Shown here piece after piece: positions 7,463 through 16,344 of a stretch of DNA of 64,000 nt. The stretch's first letter is position 1. Every line of letters starts with the position of its first letter. The notes beneath the pieces were generated by a model. That model saw only the letters and a list, made by a program, of their open reading frames with translations, was not told where the DNA came from and searched no databases. The DNA is from RHLJ01 sp048058975 (GTDB taxonomy: Bacteria > Bacteroidota > Rhodothermia > Balneolales > Balneolaceae): assembly GCA_048058975.1 (NCBI GenBank), contig JBLLNP010000008.1, forward strand, positions 1 to 64,000. Reading direction: 5' to 3'. The translations under genes and the position numbers were made by a program.

Positions 7463-8737
7463 ATGGAGTGGCTCCTTATCGTTGCAACCATCTTTTTAAG
7501 TGGATTTTTCTCGGGATCAGAGATCGCCTTTGTTACGGCTAATAAGCTTAAGCTTGAGGTCGCATCCCGAAAAAACAGCTTCATTGCGAATTCTCTTGAG
7601 TTTTTTAAGAGTAATCCCGAAACATTTTTAACTACCACTCTGGTAGGAAATAACATCATAAATGTACTTTATGCTACATTGATGGCCATCTTTTTAGTTG
7701 ATCCCATTGTTGGATATTCTGAACTGTGGTTCAGTCACAGTCCGACAGACTTCCAGATTCTGCTGGTTCAGACTATTATAGCTTCGGTGCTGATTATGAT
7801 TTTCGGGGAAATCCTGCCAAAGGCAATTTTTCGTGCTCAGGCAGATGTAATGGTAAGCATAATCGCCATTCCTCTTCGTTTTTGTTATTACTTACTTCGT
7901 CCTCTTATAGCTGTCGCAAATAGTTCATCTAATATTCTAATTAAATGGCTCGTTTCTGATGCGGAAGAAGCGGTATCAATATATCGAAGACAGGACGTAG
8001 AGCTCATATTTAAAGAACTTCGCGAAAGTGGCGGGAGTGAAGATATCGATCAGGATGATTCGGAAATTCTGCACAATGTACTGGAACTCTCTACTAAACG
8101 TGTGAAAGATTCTATGATCCCGCGAATTGAAATTGAGGCCGTAGATAAAAAGACCTCTCTGGATGAAGTCCTCAATTTGTTCATAAAATCTGGTCATTCA
8201 AAATTGCCTGTCTATCAGGATTCGATTGATGATGTGGTTGGAGTAGTATTTGCGTACGATCTTTTCAACAAGCCGAAATCTTTAAGCGAGATTATTCGAC
8301 CGGTAAAGCTGATTCCCTACAGTAAAAAATCGAAAGATCTACTTACTGAATTCCGTCAGTCAAACATGTCGGTAGCGATTGTGCTTGATGAGTACGGGGG
8401 GACAGCCGGAATGGTGACCATAGAAGATCTTTTGGAAGAAGTGGTCGGCGACATCCAGGACGAGCATGATGTGGACGATGAAATCATGAAAAAACTGTCG
8501 CCGAATACCTTTGTGGTATCAGGAAATGTCGAGATTACCGAGCTTGTTGCAAAGTTTGAGGAAATTAAACTCCCGGTGGAACCTTCCGAGTACGACACCG
8601 TAGCGGGCTACATAATAAATTATTTGGGGCGCATTCCTACCGTGAATGAAGAGGTGCTTATAGAAGACAAAAAATTCATAATCAGTAAGGCGACTCAAAG
8701 CAGAATTGAAACAGTGAAACTCATTTTAATTGAGTAA
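7463..8737 (+). CDS. CNNM/CorC (HlyC)-family transporter, DUF21-CBS-CorC_HlyC
   Basis: 424 residues. Residues 1-150 hold the DUF21 membrane domain (FLSGFFSGSEIAFV, TTLVGNNIINVLYATL, IFGEILPKAIFR are classic). A pair of CBS domains follows from ~205 (DSMIPRIEIEAVD, HSKLPVYQDSIDDVVGVV, VAIVLDEYGGTAGMVTIEDLLEEVVGDI), then the C-terminal CorC_HlyC FAD-like domain (YDTVAGYIINYLGRIP). Relatives export or exchange magnesium or sodium. It is 79 bp downstream of the hydratase with a good AGGAG site 8-13 bases before its ATG. Confidence 0.93.
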   Translation: MEWLLIVATIFLSGFFSGSEIAFVTANKLKLEVASRKNSFIANSLEFFKSNPETFLTTTLVGNNIINVLYATLMAIFLVDPIVGYSELWFSHSPTDFQILLVQTIIASVLIMIFGEILPKAIFRAQADVMVSIIAIPLRFCYYLLRPLIAVANSSSNILIKWLVSDAEEAVSIYRRQDVELIFKELRESGGSEDIDQDDSEILHNVLELSTKRVKDSMIPRIEIEAVDKKTSLDEVLNLFIKSGHSKLPVYQDSIDDVVGVVFAYDLFNKPKSLSEIIRPVKLIPYSKKSKDLLTEFRQSNMSVAIVLDEYGGTAGMVTIEDLLEEVVGDIQDEHDVDDEIMKKLSPNTFVVSGNVEITELVAKFEEIKLPVEPSEYDTVAGYIINYLGRIPTVNEEVLIEDKKFIISKATQSRIETVKLILIE

Positions 8738-8741
8738 AAGA

Positions 8742-8784
8742 GTTACAAAGTGACAAAGGCGCAAAGCTTTTTTCACTTTGTAAC
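8742..8784. repeat. 12-bp perfect inverted repeat between CNNM and AAA genes
   Basis: GTTACAAAGTGA (8742-8753) pairs with TCACTTTGTAAC (8773-8784) across a 19-base loop; a further partial copy (CCTTTGTAAC) follows at about 8799-8808. The spacer is made almost entirely of these words. It may act as a transcript-end or processing hairpin; the T-run lies inside the loop rather than after the stem, so it is not a classic terminator. Confidence 0.65.
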
Positions 8785-8818
8785 TTTGCTACTCTGAACC
8801 TTTGTAACACAAAGAAAA

Positions 8819-10531
8819 ATGTTTGACAATTACCCAGCCTGGTCTCAGGAATTTGCAAGAAAATATTTAAGCCGAACGATTAATACCTTTTTACTGCATG
8901 GGAATGTGCATGATCTGGTTCCTCTTAAGACGGAAGAAGGCACAGAGTTTAATCGCCTGAAGACCTTCCTTTCAGATGAGTTTTTTGGAGCACGTGATTA
9001 TGTGATTTTTTATGATCGTGCTTCGGGTATTTATTTCAGAGATAAAGAATCACAAGCTGACTTTAATCAGGCAGTAGCGGGTCGTGATAGTTTAGTAGGA
9101 ACGGATTACGCCAACAAAATGCCAAAAGATCCGGTACGGGTGTTCTCTTTGCTCGAACAGTATTTTCGGCTTCGCCTTGATCAAAAGAAAAGTGTGGCGC
9201 TGATTATCGATTATGCGGAGACCATCATTCCAATGAGTGATACCGGCTCGACGGGCAATGAAGATCGAACCTCGCTGGTATATTTGTCCCGCTGGGCACA
9301 CGATCCAATGTTTCTGGCCTCTGATTTTACCACGGTTTTGATTACGGAAAACCTTCCCGATTTGAACAAAACCTTGATTCAAAATCCATATACCACCGAA
9401 GTAAAGATTACCATTCCGGGAGAAAAAGAGCGTCTGGATTTCGTAAAATTTGAAACACGAAATGATGATTTTAAAGCGATTTCATCTGTAAAACCAGAGA
9501 TTATAGCGCAACAAACTGCGGGTTTAAATTATGTTAATATCCGAAGCGTACTTTCAAACGCCCGTGAAAACAAAGATCAAATCACGTTCGAGAGTCTTTC
9601 AAAAAACAAGAAAGAACTAATTGAAGCCGAAGCGTATGGCTTATTGGAGTTTGTTGAGAATCCATATTCACTGGACAATGTGGCCGGGCATAAATATGTT
9701 AAAGCACATCTTCGTCAGGCCGTAAAAGCACTGAAAGAAGGGCGGCAGGATGTAATGCCAATGGGATATCTGGTATGCGGTCCGGTAGGAACAGGAAAAA
9801 CATTTTTGGTAACCTGTTTTGCCAGCGAAGTAGGTGTGCCTATGGTAAAGTTGAAAAACTTCAGGAGTCAATGGCAGGGTGTAACAGAAGGAAATCTCGA
9901 AAAAATACTATCACTGCTAAAAGCGATGTCTCCTGTTGCGGTTATGATTGATGAAGCCGATGCTTATCTGGGAGATCGTAGCTCAAGTGGAGACAGTGGA
10001 GTGTCGAGCAGGGTATTTTCGCAGATTGCTACTTTTATGAGCGATACTGCCAACCGCGGTAAAATTATCTGGTTTTTGATGACCGCCCGGCCCGATTTGA
10101 TGCCGATAGATCTAAAGCGGCAGGGTAGAGCAGAAGAGCATTTGGCATTGTTTCCACCACACACAAACGAAGAACGTGTGGAACTCTTTAACGCCATGAA
10201 AAAGAAAACAGGGCTGCATCTAACCGAAGAATATATCCCCGCCATTATCGAAGAAGGATTCAAAACCTTTTCCGGTGCAGATATGGAAGCGGCACTTACA
10301 CGCGCGAAATTCCGGGCAGCTGCGGAAGGAAAGAAGAGAGTAACTCCCGAAATTCTGGATTTGGCTCTGAATGATTTCATTCCTCCAACCTATCCTGAAG
10401 AAGTAGAACTACAAACTCTGAATGCGGTTCTTGAATGTACTTCAAAAGAGCTTCTTCCCGAACGCTACCGTGAAATGGACAGAAATGAGTTAATGTCTAA
10501 AATTGAAGAGCTGAAGTTTAGGGTGGGTTAA
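8819..10531 (+). CDS. Two-module AAA+ ATPase
   Basis: 570 residues. The C-terminal AAA module is intact: Walker A GPVGTGKT at 321-328, Walker B VAVMIDEAD at 373-381, a DSGVSSRVF segment, sensor-1 MTARPD and a likely arginine finger in KRQGR near 437. The N-terminal half (about 20-260) resembles a degenerate AAA module: LLHGNVHDL where Walker A should be, and SVALIIDYAETI in the Walker B position. This plan recalls Ycf46-like and Vps4/Cdc48-like proteins. It has no signal or membrane segment. As the last gene of the PspA cluster it is a natural candidate to disassemble PspA/ESCRT-III-like polymers, which is inference from context. Confidence 0.85.
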   Translation: MFDNYPAWSQEFARKYLSRTINTFLLHGNVHDLVPLKTEEGTEFNRLKTFLSDEFFGARDYVIFYDRASGIYFRDKESQADFNQAVAGRDSLVGTDYANKMPKDPVRVFSLLEQYFRLRLDQKKSVALIIDYAETIIPMSDTGSTGNEDRTSLVYLSRWAHDPMFLASDFTTVLITENLPDLNKTLIQNPYTTEVKITIPGEKERLDFVKFETRNDDFKAISSVKPEIIAQQTAGLNYVNIRSVLSNARENKDQITFESLSKNKKELIEAEAYGLLEFVENPYSLDNVAGHKYVKAHLRQAVKALKEGRQDVMPMGYLVCGPVGTGKTFLVTCFASEVGVPMVKLKNFRSQWQGVTEGNLEKILSLLKAMSPVAVMIDEADAYLGDRSSSGDSGVSSRVFSQIATFMSDTANRGKIIWFLMTARPDLMPIDLKRQGRAEEHLALFPPHTNEERVELFNAMKKKTGLHLTEEYIPAIIEEGFKTFSGADMEAALTRAKFRAAAEGKKRVTPEILDLALNDFIPPTYPEEVELQTLNAVLECTSKELLPERYREMDRNELMSKIEELKFRVG

Positions 10532-10660
10532 GGAACTTTGAATATCGAACAGAGAACTTTGAGCGTAGAAAAAAAGGAATGCTCTTACTTTTCGGTGCTT
10601 TTCAAATAGCATGGTTTATAACCATGTTCTTAGGGATTTATTTGACTGTGACTAAAAAAA

Positions 10661-11068
10661 TCAGATTGAAGTTGAATTCTGAGACTTGTTTCCAAAGAAT
10701 TTATAAAACGCAAACCCACCAATAAGCACTCCAAAGTCAATAAACATTCGATTGATCATTCTTGAGATACTGAAATTGGTATTCGAAAAGAAGGCGATGC
10801 TATCCATTAGCAATAGAGTACCCACTACAAAAAGCAGGATTCGCAACTGTCTCTCCTTACAAATTAGTACGGTTAGAATTCCGGTAAATAAACCGGAAAA
10901 GATGCTGATTAGGTAATTCATATTGGTTGGGGACATTAGATCATACAACCCAGTCCAATAACCAAAACGAACAAATCCTTCCACAAAAAGATAAGCCCCA
11001 AGTACTCCAATAAGAAAGCCTAAGCCCATTCGGGATTTATTCTTTGCTGCTTGTCCGCTATCCATCAT
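10661..11068 (-). CDS. Small four-helix membrane protein
   Basis: 135 residues with about four hydrophobic segments (GLGFLIGVLGAYLFVEGFV, YLISIFSGLFTGILTVLI, ILLFVVGTLLLMDSIAFF, FIDFGVLIGGFAFYKFF) joined by short loops and ending in a polar tail. No recognised family. Two ATG codons in a row open the gene; the first overlaps the stop of the upstream GGCT-like gene as ATGA, so both are one leftward operon. Confidence 0.75.
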   Translation of the reverse strand: MMDSGQAAKNKSRMGLGFLIGVLGAYLFVEGFVRFGYWTGLYDLMSPTNMNYLISIFSGLFTGILTVLICKERQLRILLFVVGTLLLMDSIAFFSNTNFSISRMINRMFIDFGVLIGGFAFYKFFGNKSQNSTSI

Positions 11069-11481
11069 TTATTTCGTATTCCGTCTTTATTTACATATCT
11101 GCCACTAGCAATCACTTTCAAGCCATCGTAGTTCCAATTATATAAATAACAGGAAGCGTATAACTCCTCATCTCCAACCAATACCGGAATAACTTGCCGT
11201 ACATATTCATTGGGTTGATTAAATTGCTCTCCTACACCTTCAAAACGATCGAGAAACTCAGCCAATTTTTCCTTATTTCGATCAATCTTATATACCTCGC
11301 CATGTACAAGTGTTTGTGAATCGGGTTCGTACAAAGCTCCGGGATAAGAACCGATATCGATAAGCTTTCCAGGAAAAGAACCTTCTCCAATTAGGGTACA
11401 GTTTTTTCGGATTAACCGTGCTGGCTCGTTGTTATACATGGACTTGAGTAGTCCATATACAAAGATGTAAGTCACATTCAT
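11065..11481 (-). CDS. Gamma-glutamylcyclotransferase-like (AIG2/GGCT) protein
   Basis: 138 residues. The N-terminal FVYGLLKSMYNN corresponds to the YGSL/YGTL substrate-binding loop of the BtrG/GGCT fold; PGKLIDIGSYPGALYEP, HGEVYKI and FLDRFEGVGE (the acidic region that carries the catalytic Glu in the family) follow in the expected order. Members release 5-oxoproline from gamma-glutamyl peptides or act on related amines. Divergently oriented to the cyclase-fusion regulator, with which it shares a 96-bp spacer. Confidence 0.82.
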   Translation of the reverse strand: MNVTYIFVYGLLKSMYNNEPARLIRKNCTLIGEGSFPGKLIDIGSYPGALYEPDSQTLVHGEVYKIDRNKEKLAEFLDRFEGVGEQFNQPNEYVRQVIPVLVGDEELYASCYLYNWNYDGLKVIASGRYVNKDGIRNK

Positions 11482-11577
11482 TTTTATAAATAAAGTACAA
11501 ATTCGACGATCAATATTTAGTTTTCAAATGCTTAGCGGGTTGAGTAGTTTCTGACACGATTCTTAAATAAGGATTAG

Positions 11578-13896
11578 ATGAGACAACTGGCAGCCATTAT
11601 GTTTACTGATATTGTGGGGTATTCTGCACTTATGCAGAAGGACGAGGCCGCTGCTGTTAATATTAGAACCAGGCATAGACAGGTTTTTCAGGAACAGCAT
11701 CAAGCACGTAACGGAACTATCGTGCAGTATTTTGGAGATGGCACCCTGAGTTTTTTTAACAGCGCGGTAGATGCCGTACTTTGTGCTGTAGAATTGCAAA
11801 AAGGATTTAATTCTGGAGATATTCAGGTTCCCGTACGAATCGGTATTCACCTCGGGGATATTTTTTATGATGGAACCGAAGTGTTTGGTGATGGGGTTAA
11901 TGTGGCTTCCAGAATTGAAGGGGTGAGTGAGGCAGGGGCTATTCTGGTATCTGAAAGTGTGAACAGGGAGTTAAAAAATCAGGCTGAGCTAAGTACAGTT
12001 TCCATAGGGAATTTCCAATTCAAAAATATTTCGGCTCCTATGGAAGTATTTGCAGTTTCAGGAAGAGGGTTGAAAGTTCCTGAATCCGATAAACTTCCCC
12101 AAAAAGACTTTGATGAGAAATCGGTAGCTGTACTTCCTTTCGAAAATCTTAGCCCATCTTCAGAAAATGAATATTTGTGTGATGGTATTACCGAAGAAGT
12201 AATCAATGCGTTAACAAAAATTCAGGAACTAAAAGTTACTTCCCGCACCTCCTCTTTTCATTTTAAAGGTAAAAAGCTAAGCCTGAAAGAAATTGGGGAG
12301 CAGCTTACCGTTTCAACAATAGTAACCGGGAGTATTCGTCTGGCAGGCAATCAGATGCGGATTTCTGCCCAATTAATTGATGTGACGGAAGATTATAGTT
12401 TTTGGTCAGAATCTTTTGATAGGTCCCTGGAAAATATCTTTGCTATTCAGGACGAGGTAAGCCTCATTATTGCCGAAAGGTTAAGGGAGCATCTTGGGGA
12501 TTTGCACATTGATCAACAACTTGTTGAGCCCCCACAAGTCTCGGTGGATGGATATACGGCATATCTCAAAAGCAGGTACCACATTCTCAAAATGAACCAA
12601 CGGGATATTGAAACCGGAATGAACATTCTGAAGGAGGTTTTAGAACAGTCACCCGATTACGTATATGCGTGGCTTGGTATGCACATGGGCTACGCGCTGC
12701 TTGGTACACTTGGAATTATGAAAGCAGAAGAGGCTTTTGCCAAAGGGCATGTATATCTTTCAAAAGCAATAGAATTGAGTCCTGATTTACCCGAGTGTCA
12801 ACTGCAAATGGCGTGGATGAGCTTTCTTCAGGATTGGGATTTAGAAGCTACCTATAAACATCTTCAAAAGGTACATGATGGCCGCCCTATGGTTGATTAT
12901 TATCAAACCATGACTTCAGTGATTATCACAGAAAAGAAATTCGAAGCCGCCAAGCACTATATTGATACTGCGCTTAAACTGGATCCGTTTTCCGATATCA
13001 CGCATCACTTAAAAGGCTTTGCTTGTTATGTTCAGGAAGATTTTGAACAGGCGATAAATCAGTATCAAAAAAGTATAGAATTGAAGCCCGGAGCAGAAGT
13101 TTCTTACATGGAATTAGGGCAATCGTTGATTTTACTTGGAAGAGCTGAAGATGCGCTTGATCATTTTCAGAAAATACCTGAAGGATCTGACCTTTTGATT
13201 AAAACAGGTGGCATAACATTGGCAAAGGCTGCTCTGGGGATTGAAGAGGAAGTAATTCTGGGAATTTCTAAGCTTGAAGAATCGCTTCAATCAGAACAGA
13301 TGGAACGGGCTTTGAATTTCCTTATCCTGATAGAAACCACTTTGGGAAATTACGAGCAGGCGTTAGATTACATAGAGCAGGGGATATCTTACCGACTGCC
13401 CATGCTTCTTTATTTGAAGATTGATCCAATGCTCAAGCCGTTAGTGGAATTGACCAGGTTCAAAGAATTAATGAATCCACTTCCTGAATCTGCTTTGGAT
13501 ATTTCTGTACAGGAGAGTAAGTATAAAAAGTCCCTTATTTCTGATGAAGATTTGGTACAATATCGTAAAGAGCTTTCTGTATTAATGAGAGATGAGCAAC
13601 CTTTTTTGGATCCATTTTTAACCTTAAAAGACTTAGCAGAAAATTTGGGAATTCCAGCAAATCATCTTTCACAGTTATTAAACGATGGGTTTGATCAAAA
13701 CTTCGCAGAATTTGTTAATTCCTATCGGTTAGATTATTTCAAAAAAGAAATCAGAAAACCGGAAAAACAGAATTTCACTCTTCTTGCTTTGGCCTTCGAG
13801 AGTGGTTTTAATTCAAAAACTGTATTCAATAGTTTTTTTAAAAAGGCAACGGGTACCACTCCAAGCAAATATTTGAAATCCGTACTTAAACAATAG
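11578..13896 (+). CDS. Class III cyclase - TPR - AraC-type HTH fusion protein
   Basis: 772 residues in three parts. 1-170: class III adenylate/guanylate cyclase domain with metal-binding Asp11 (FTDIVGYS) and Asp54 (FGDG), and transition-state Asn108/Arg112 (GVNVASR); the substrate-specifying Lys is replaced by Gln50 (IVQYFGDG). About 180-320: a TolB-N/FlgO-like module (VAVLPFENLS, DGITEEVINALTKI, VTGSIR). About 330-640: TPR repeats. 660-772: an AraC-type helix-turn-helix pair ending in the family's FxxFFKKATGTTPSKY signature. No membrane segments, so it is a soluble regulator coupling nucleotide chemistry or sensing to transcription. Confidence 0.88.
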   Translation: MRQLAAIMFTDIVGYSALMQKDEAAAVNIRTRHRQVFQEQHQARNGTIVQYFGDGTLSFFNSAVDAVLCAVELQKGFNSGDIQVPVRIGIHLGDIFYDGTEVFGDGVNVASRIEGVSEAGAILVSESVNRELKNQAELSTVSIGNFQFKNISAPMEVFAVSGRGLKVPESDKLPQKDFDEKSVAVLPFENLSPSSENEYLCDGITEEVINALTKIQELKVTSRTSSFHFKGKKLSLKEIGEQLTVSTIVTGSIRLAGNQMRISAQLIDVTEDYSFWSESFDRSLENIFAIQDEVSLIIAERLREHLGDLHIDQQLVEPPQVSVDGYTAYLKSRYHILKMNQRDIETGMNILKEVLEQSPDYVYAWLGMHMGYALLGTLGIMKAEEAFAKGHVYLSKAIELSPDLPECQLQMAWMSFLQDWDLEATYKHLQKVHDGRPMVDYYQTMTSVIITEKKFEAAKHYIDTALKLDPFSDITHHLKGFACYVQEDFEQAINQYQKSIELKPGAEVSYMELGQSLILLGRAEDALDHFQKIPEGSDLLIKTGGITLAKAALGIEEEVILGISKLEESLQSEQMERALNFLILIETTLGNYEQALDYIEQGISYRLPMLLYLKIDPMLKPLVELTRFKELMNPLPESALDISVQESKYKKSLISDEDLVQYRKELSVLMRDEQPFLDPFLTLKDLAENLGIPANHLSQLLNDGFDQNFAEFVNSYRLDYFKKEIRKPEKQNFTLLALAFESGFNSKTVFNSFFKKATGTTPSKYLKSVLKQ

Positions 13897-13968
13897 GTTC
13901 GGATTTACAAACCCGAACGTTCGTGGATCGGAGTAGTCATAAGTTGGTGTCAGAAACTAACACCAACT
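13897..13968. repeat. Two hairpins after the cyclase-fusion gene
   Basis: GTTCGG (13897-13902) pairs with CCGAAC (13913-13918) directly after the stop codon, and AGTTGGTGT (13942-13950) pairs with ACACCAACT (13960-13968). The second lies 15 bases before the next ATG. Neither has a U-tract; the first may aid transcript ending and the second could be an operator or leader hairpin for the oxidoreductase gene. Confidence 0.4.
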
Positions 13969-13983
13969 AAAAATACTTTTGTT

Positions 13984-14982
13984 ATGACTACAATGAACGC
14001 CATTCTTACAACAGGCTATGGATCAGCCGATGTACTCAAATACGGAATTGCTGAAAAACCAGGTACGACAAAGGATGAAATCCTTATAAAGATTCATGCC
14101 ACTTCGGTTACTAACGCTCATACGGCCATCCGAACAGGATATCCACTAATTGGTCGGTTATTCATGGGTTTATTTAAACCTTCAAATCCAATATCAGGAA
14201 CGGATTTTGCCGGTGAGATAGTAGCTACAGGAAACAACGTGAGGAAATTTAAGGTTGGAGAACGGGTTTTTGGGTCAACTGATATTGAAGGTGGCACCTA
14301 TGCAGAATATGTAACAGTGTCTCAGCACGGAGTTGTTCTTCCAATGCCTGAAAACCTCAATTACGCCGAAGCTACGGCTATTATAGACGGAGCGACTACT
14401 GCATATCCTTTTCTAACTAAACATACGCAAATTAAAAAAGGAAGTAAGGTTCTAATAAATGGAGCATCTGGTAGCATCGGGACGGCTGCTATTCAACTAG
14501 CAAAGCATTTCGGGGCAGAAGTGACAGGTGTTTGCAGTACGTCGAATGTTGATATGGTGAAGACCCTGGGAGCAGACTATGTAATTGATTATACCAAAGA
14601 AGATTTTACACAGGGTGAAAAGAAATACGACATCATCTTCGATACGGTAGGAAAATCCCATTTTAACGATGCACAGAAGGTACTTACGGAACAAGGTACA
14701 TATATGAGTCCTGTGCTTGGGTTAAGAATGACTTTCGATATGCTCAGGACCTCACGCTCGAAAAGAAAAAAGGCCATTTTTGCTGCGACCGGATTAATGG
14801 CTGAAAAAGCCAAGTTGGAAAATTTTCGAGTAATAAGAGATTTACTTGAACAAGAAGTCATAAGCCCTGTTATAGATAGAATGTACCAATTACCACAAAT
14901 TGTTGAAGCACACCGCTATGTAGAAAAAGGGCATAAAAAGGGAAACGTTGTGATTAATGTGACAGGTGAAGCAAATGACTGA
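13984..14982 (+). CDS. NAD(P)-dependent MDR-family oxidoreductase (quinone reductase-like)
   Basis: 332 residues. Medium-chain dehydrogenase/reductase fold with the NADPH Rossmann segment VLINGASGSIGTAAIQLAKHFGAEVTGVCST and the GADYVIDYTKEDF motif. The cysteine cluster and catalytic Cys/His of zinc alcohol dehydrogenases are missing, so a zinc-free quinone-oxidoreductase type is likely. The ATG MTTMNAIL begins 87 bp behind the cyclase-fusion gene and its stop overlaps the start of the DUF4386 gene. The pair may be regulated by the AraC-type protein upstream, which is a guess from position. Confidence 0.9.
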   Translation: MTTMNAILTTGYGSADVLKYGIAEKPGTTKDEILIKIHATSVTNAHTAIRTGYPLIGRLFMGLFKPSNPISGTDFAGEIVATGNNVRKFKVGERVFGSTDIEGGTYAEYVTVSQHGVVLPMPENLNYAEATAIIDGATTAYPFLTKHTQIKKGSKVLINGASGSIGTAAIQLAKHFGAEVTGVCSTSNVDMVKTLGADYVIDYTKEDFTQGEKKYDIIFDTVGKSHFNDAQKVLTEQGTYMSPVLGLRMTFDMLRTSRSKRKKAIFAATGLMAEKAKLENFRVIRDLLEQEVISPVIDRMYQLPQIVEAHRYVEKGHKKGNVVINVTGEAND

Positions 14983-15694
14983 GTACTGTAAAATGAAAAA
15001 ACTTGGCAGAATTGCCGGTATTCTTTACCTGATAATAATAGTATGCGGAATTTTTAGTGAAGGATTTGTTCGTTCAACATTAGTAATTCCCGGAGACGCA
15101 CAGTCTACCGTTGGGAATATTCAAAATGCGGAACTTCTGTTCAGATTCGGATTTGTTAGTGATTTAGTTATGGTAACCGCGGATATATTCATCGCGATTG
15201 TTTTTTTCCAGATGTTGAAGCCCGTTCATAAATCACTTTCGGTTACGGCCATGGTATTCAGGTTTGCTCAGGCATTCATTATTGCGATCAACTTACTTCA
15301 CCATTTTGCCGTGATACTTATACTTAATTCAAAAGAATTGAATTCAGTGTTTACTCCAGATCAATTGAGTGGATTGACGATGTTCTTTTTGCAAACTCAT
15401 AACTATGGTTATTTATTGAGTGGAGTTTTTTTTGGGGTAAGCTGCATAATTCTAAGCTACCTGATCCGGCATTCAGCATGGTTTCCTTCTATTTTTGGTG
15501 TTCTGATTGGATTAGCAGGATTATTATATGTAGCAGATAGTTTTACACAGTTTCTATTCCCTGAACTTTCTTTAATCACAGAACTTTTAGTAATTGCAGG
15601 AGCTTTAATTGCTGAAGTCAGTTTTGCTATCTGGCTTACAGTTAAAGGTGCGGTTATGGTACAGAAAAGCATAAAAAAAGCCACTGACTTTTGA
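14975..15694 (+). CDS. DUF4386-family membrane protein
   Basis: About 239 residues with six hydrophobic segments, starting with the family hallmark KKLGRIAGILYLIIIVCGIFSE and an FRFGFVSDLVMV segment. Function unknown; members are integral membrane proteins widespread in Bacteroidota and Actinomycetota. Starts at GTG 14966, ATG 14975 and ATG 14993 are possible; 14975 has AGGTGA 4-9 bases upstream and gives an ATGACTGA overlap with the preceding stop, while 14993 fits the family N-terminus. The stop codon lies inside the loop of the terminator hairpin at 15676-15706. Confidence 0.85.
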   Translation: MTEYCKMKKLGRIAGILYLIIIVCGIFSEGFVRSTLVIPGDAQSTVGNIQNAELLFRFGFVSDLVMVTADIFIAIVFFQMLKPVHKSLSVTAMVFRFAQAFIIAINLLHHFAVILILNSKELNSVFTPDQLSGLTMFFLQTHNYGYLLSGVFFGVSCIILSYLIRHSAWFPSIFGVLIGLAGLLYVADSFTQFLFPELSLITELLVIAGALIAEVSFAIWLTVKGAVMVQKSIKKATDF

Positions 15695-15706
15695 TCAGTG
15701 GCTTTT
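15676..15706. terminator. Bidirectional intrinsic terminator
   Basis: AAAAGCCACTGA (15676-15687) pairs perfectly with TCAGTGGCTTTT (15695-15706) around a 7-base loop. A and T runs flank the stem, so it can end transcripts from both sides: the DUF4386 gene (whose TGA is in the loop) and the leftward azurin gene. Confidence 0.85.
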
Positions 15707-15723
15707 AAGAATGAATAGAGTGC

Positions 15724-16182
15724 TTATTCTACAATAAGCTTGCCTTTCATAAGAGCATAATGTCCCGGGAAGGAACAAATGAAATCGTACTCTCCTGCTT
15801 CAGAAACTGTGAACTCGATTGTGGTTTCTTCTCCACCACCAATAAGAGCTGTATAAGCAAGTATCTGCTCACTTCCTTCAGGAATGTACTCATTATCACG
15901 AGCTTTCATAGCTTCGGTAGCAAAGGTTTTAACATCTGTTCCGGCTGCAAGTAGCACCCAGTTATGGCCCATTGCTGCCTTAGGTAATTTTCCAGTGTGC
16001 TTTAAGGTAAGAGTTACTGTTTCACCAGCTTTCACCTTTATTTCAGATAGATTAAACCTCATCTGATCGTTTCCTTCAATTACAATCTCAGTTTTTTGAG
16101 TAGTAGTTTCGGGAGCCATATCAGATGTATTGAATGGATTGCTTATAAAAAGCACCATCAGCATTGAAATGAATAAATTCAT
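15724..16182 (-). CDS. Azurin (type I blue copper protein)
   Basis: 152 residues with a short N-terminal signal (MNLFISMLMVLFISNP). The copper site is complete: His73 in MGHNWVLL, and Cys136-x4-His141-x3-Met145 in CSFPGHYALM, the azurin spacing. The IVIEGNDQMRFNLSEIKV beginning is also azurin-like. It would shuttle single electrons in the periplasm, for example to a terminal oxidase or reductase; no obvious partner is adjacent. Monocistronic, facing the terminator it shares with the DUF4386 gene. Confidence 0.95.
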   Translation of the reverse strand: MNLFISMLMVLFISNPFNTSDMAPETTTQKTEIVIEGNDQMRFNLSEIKVKAGETVTLTLKHTGKLPKAAMGHNWVLLAAGTDVKTFATEAMKARDNEYIPEGSEQILAYTALIGGGEETTIEFTVSEAGEYDFICSFPGHYALMKGKLIVE

Positions 16183-16307
16183 AATTCCTCTATAAATTTT
16201 TTGATGAATATTATATCTCCCAAAGTTGCAATAATAATGTGAAGATTATGTGAATTTTGGAGGGAATTGCTGCTGAAAGCACTTCAACAAATTCCAAAAA
16301 AAAGAAT

Positions 16308-16334
16308 GAACCTTTCATAATTCTGTACGACTAT
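16308..16334 (+). promoter_or_regulatory. Candidate ECF-type promoter upstream of the sigma factor gene
   Basis: GAACCTTTC (16308-16316) followed 11 bases later by CGACTAT (16328-16334). GAACC/AACC -35 and CGNCTA -10 elements are typical of ECF sigma promoters, and the start codon is only 10 bases beyond. Position suggests autoregulation of the sigma factor gene. Pattern match by eye only. Confidence 0.4.
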
Positions 16335-16344
16335 ATAGTTACTG

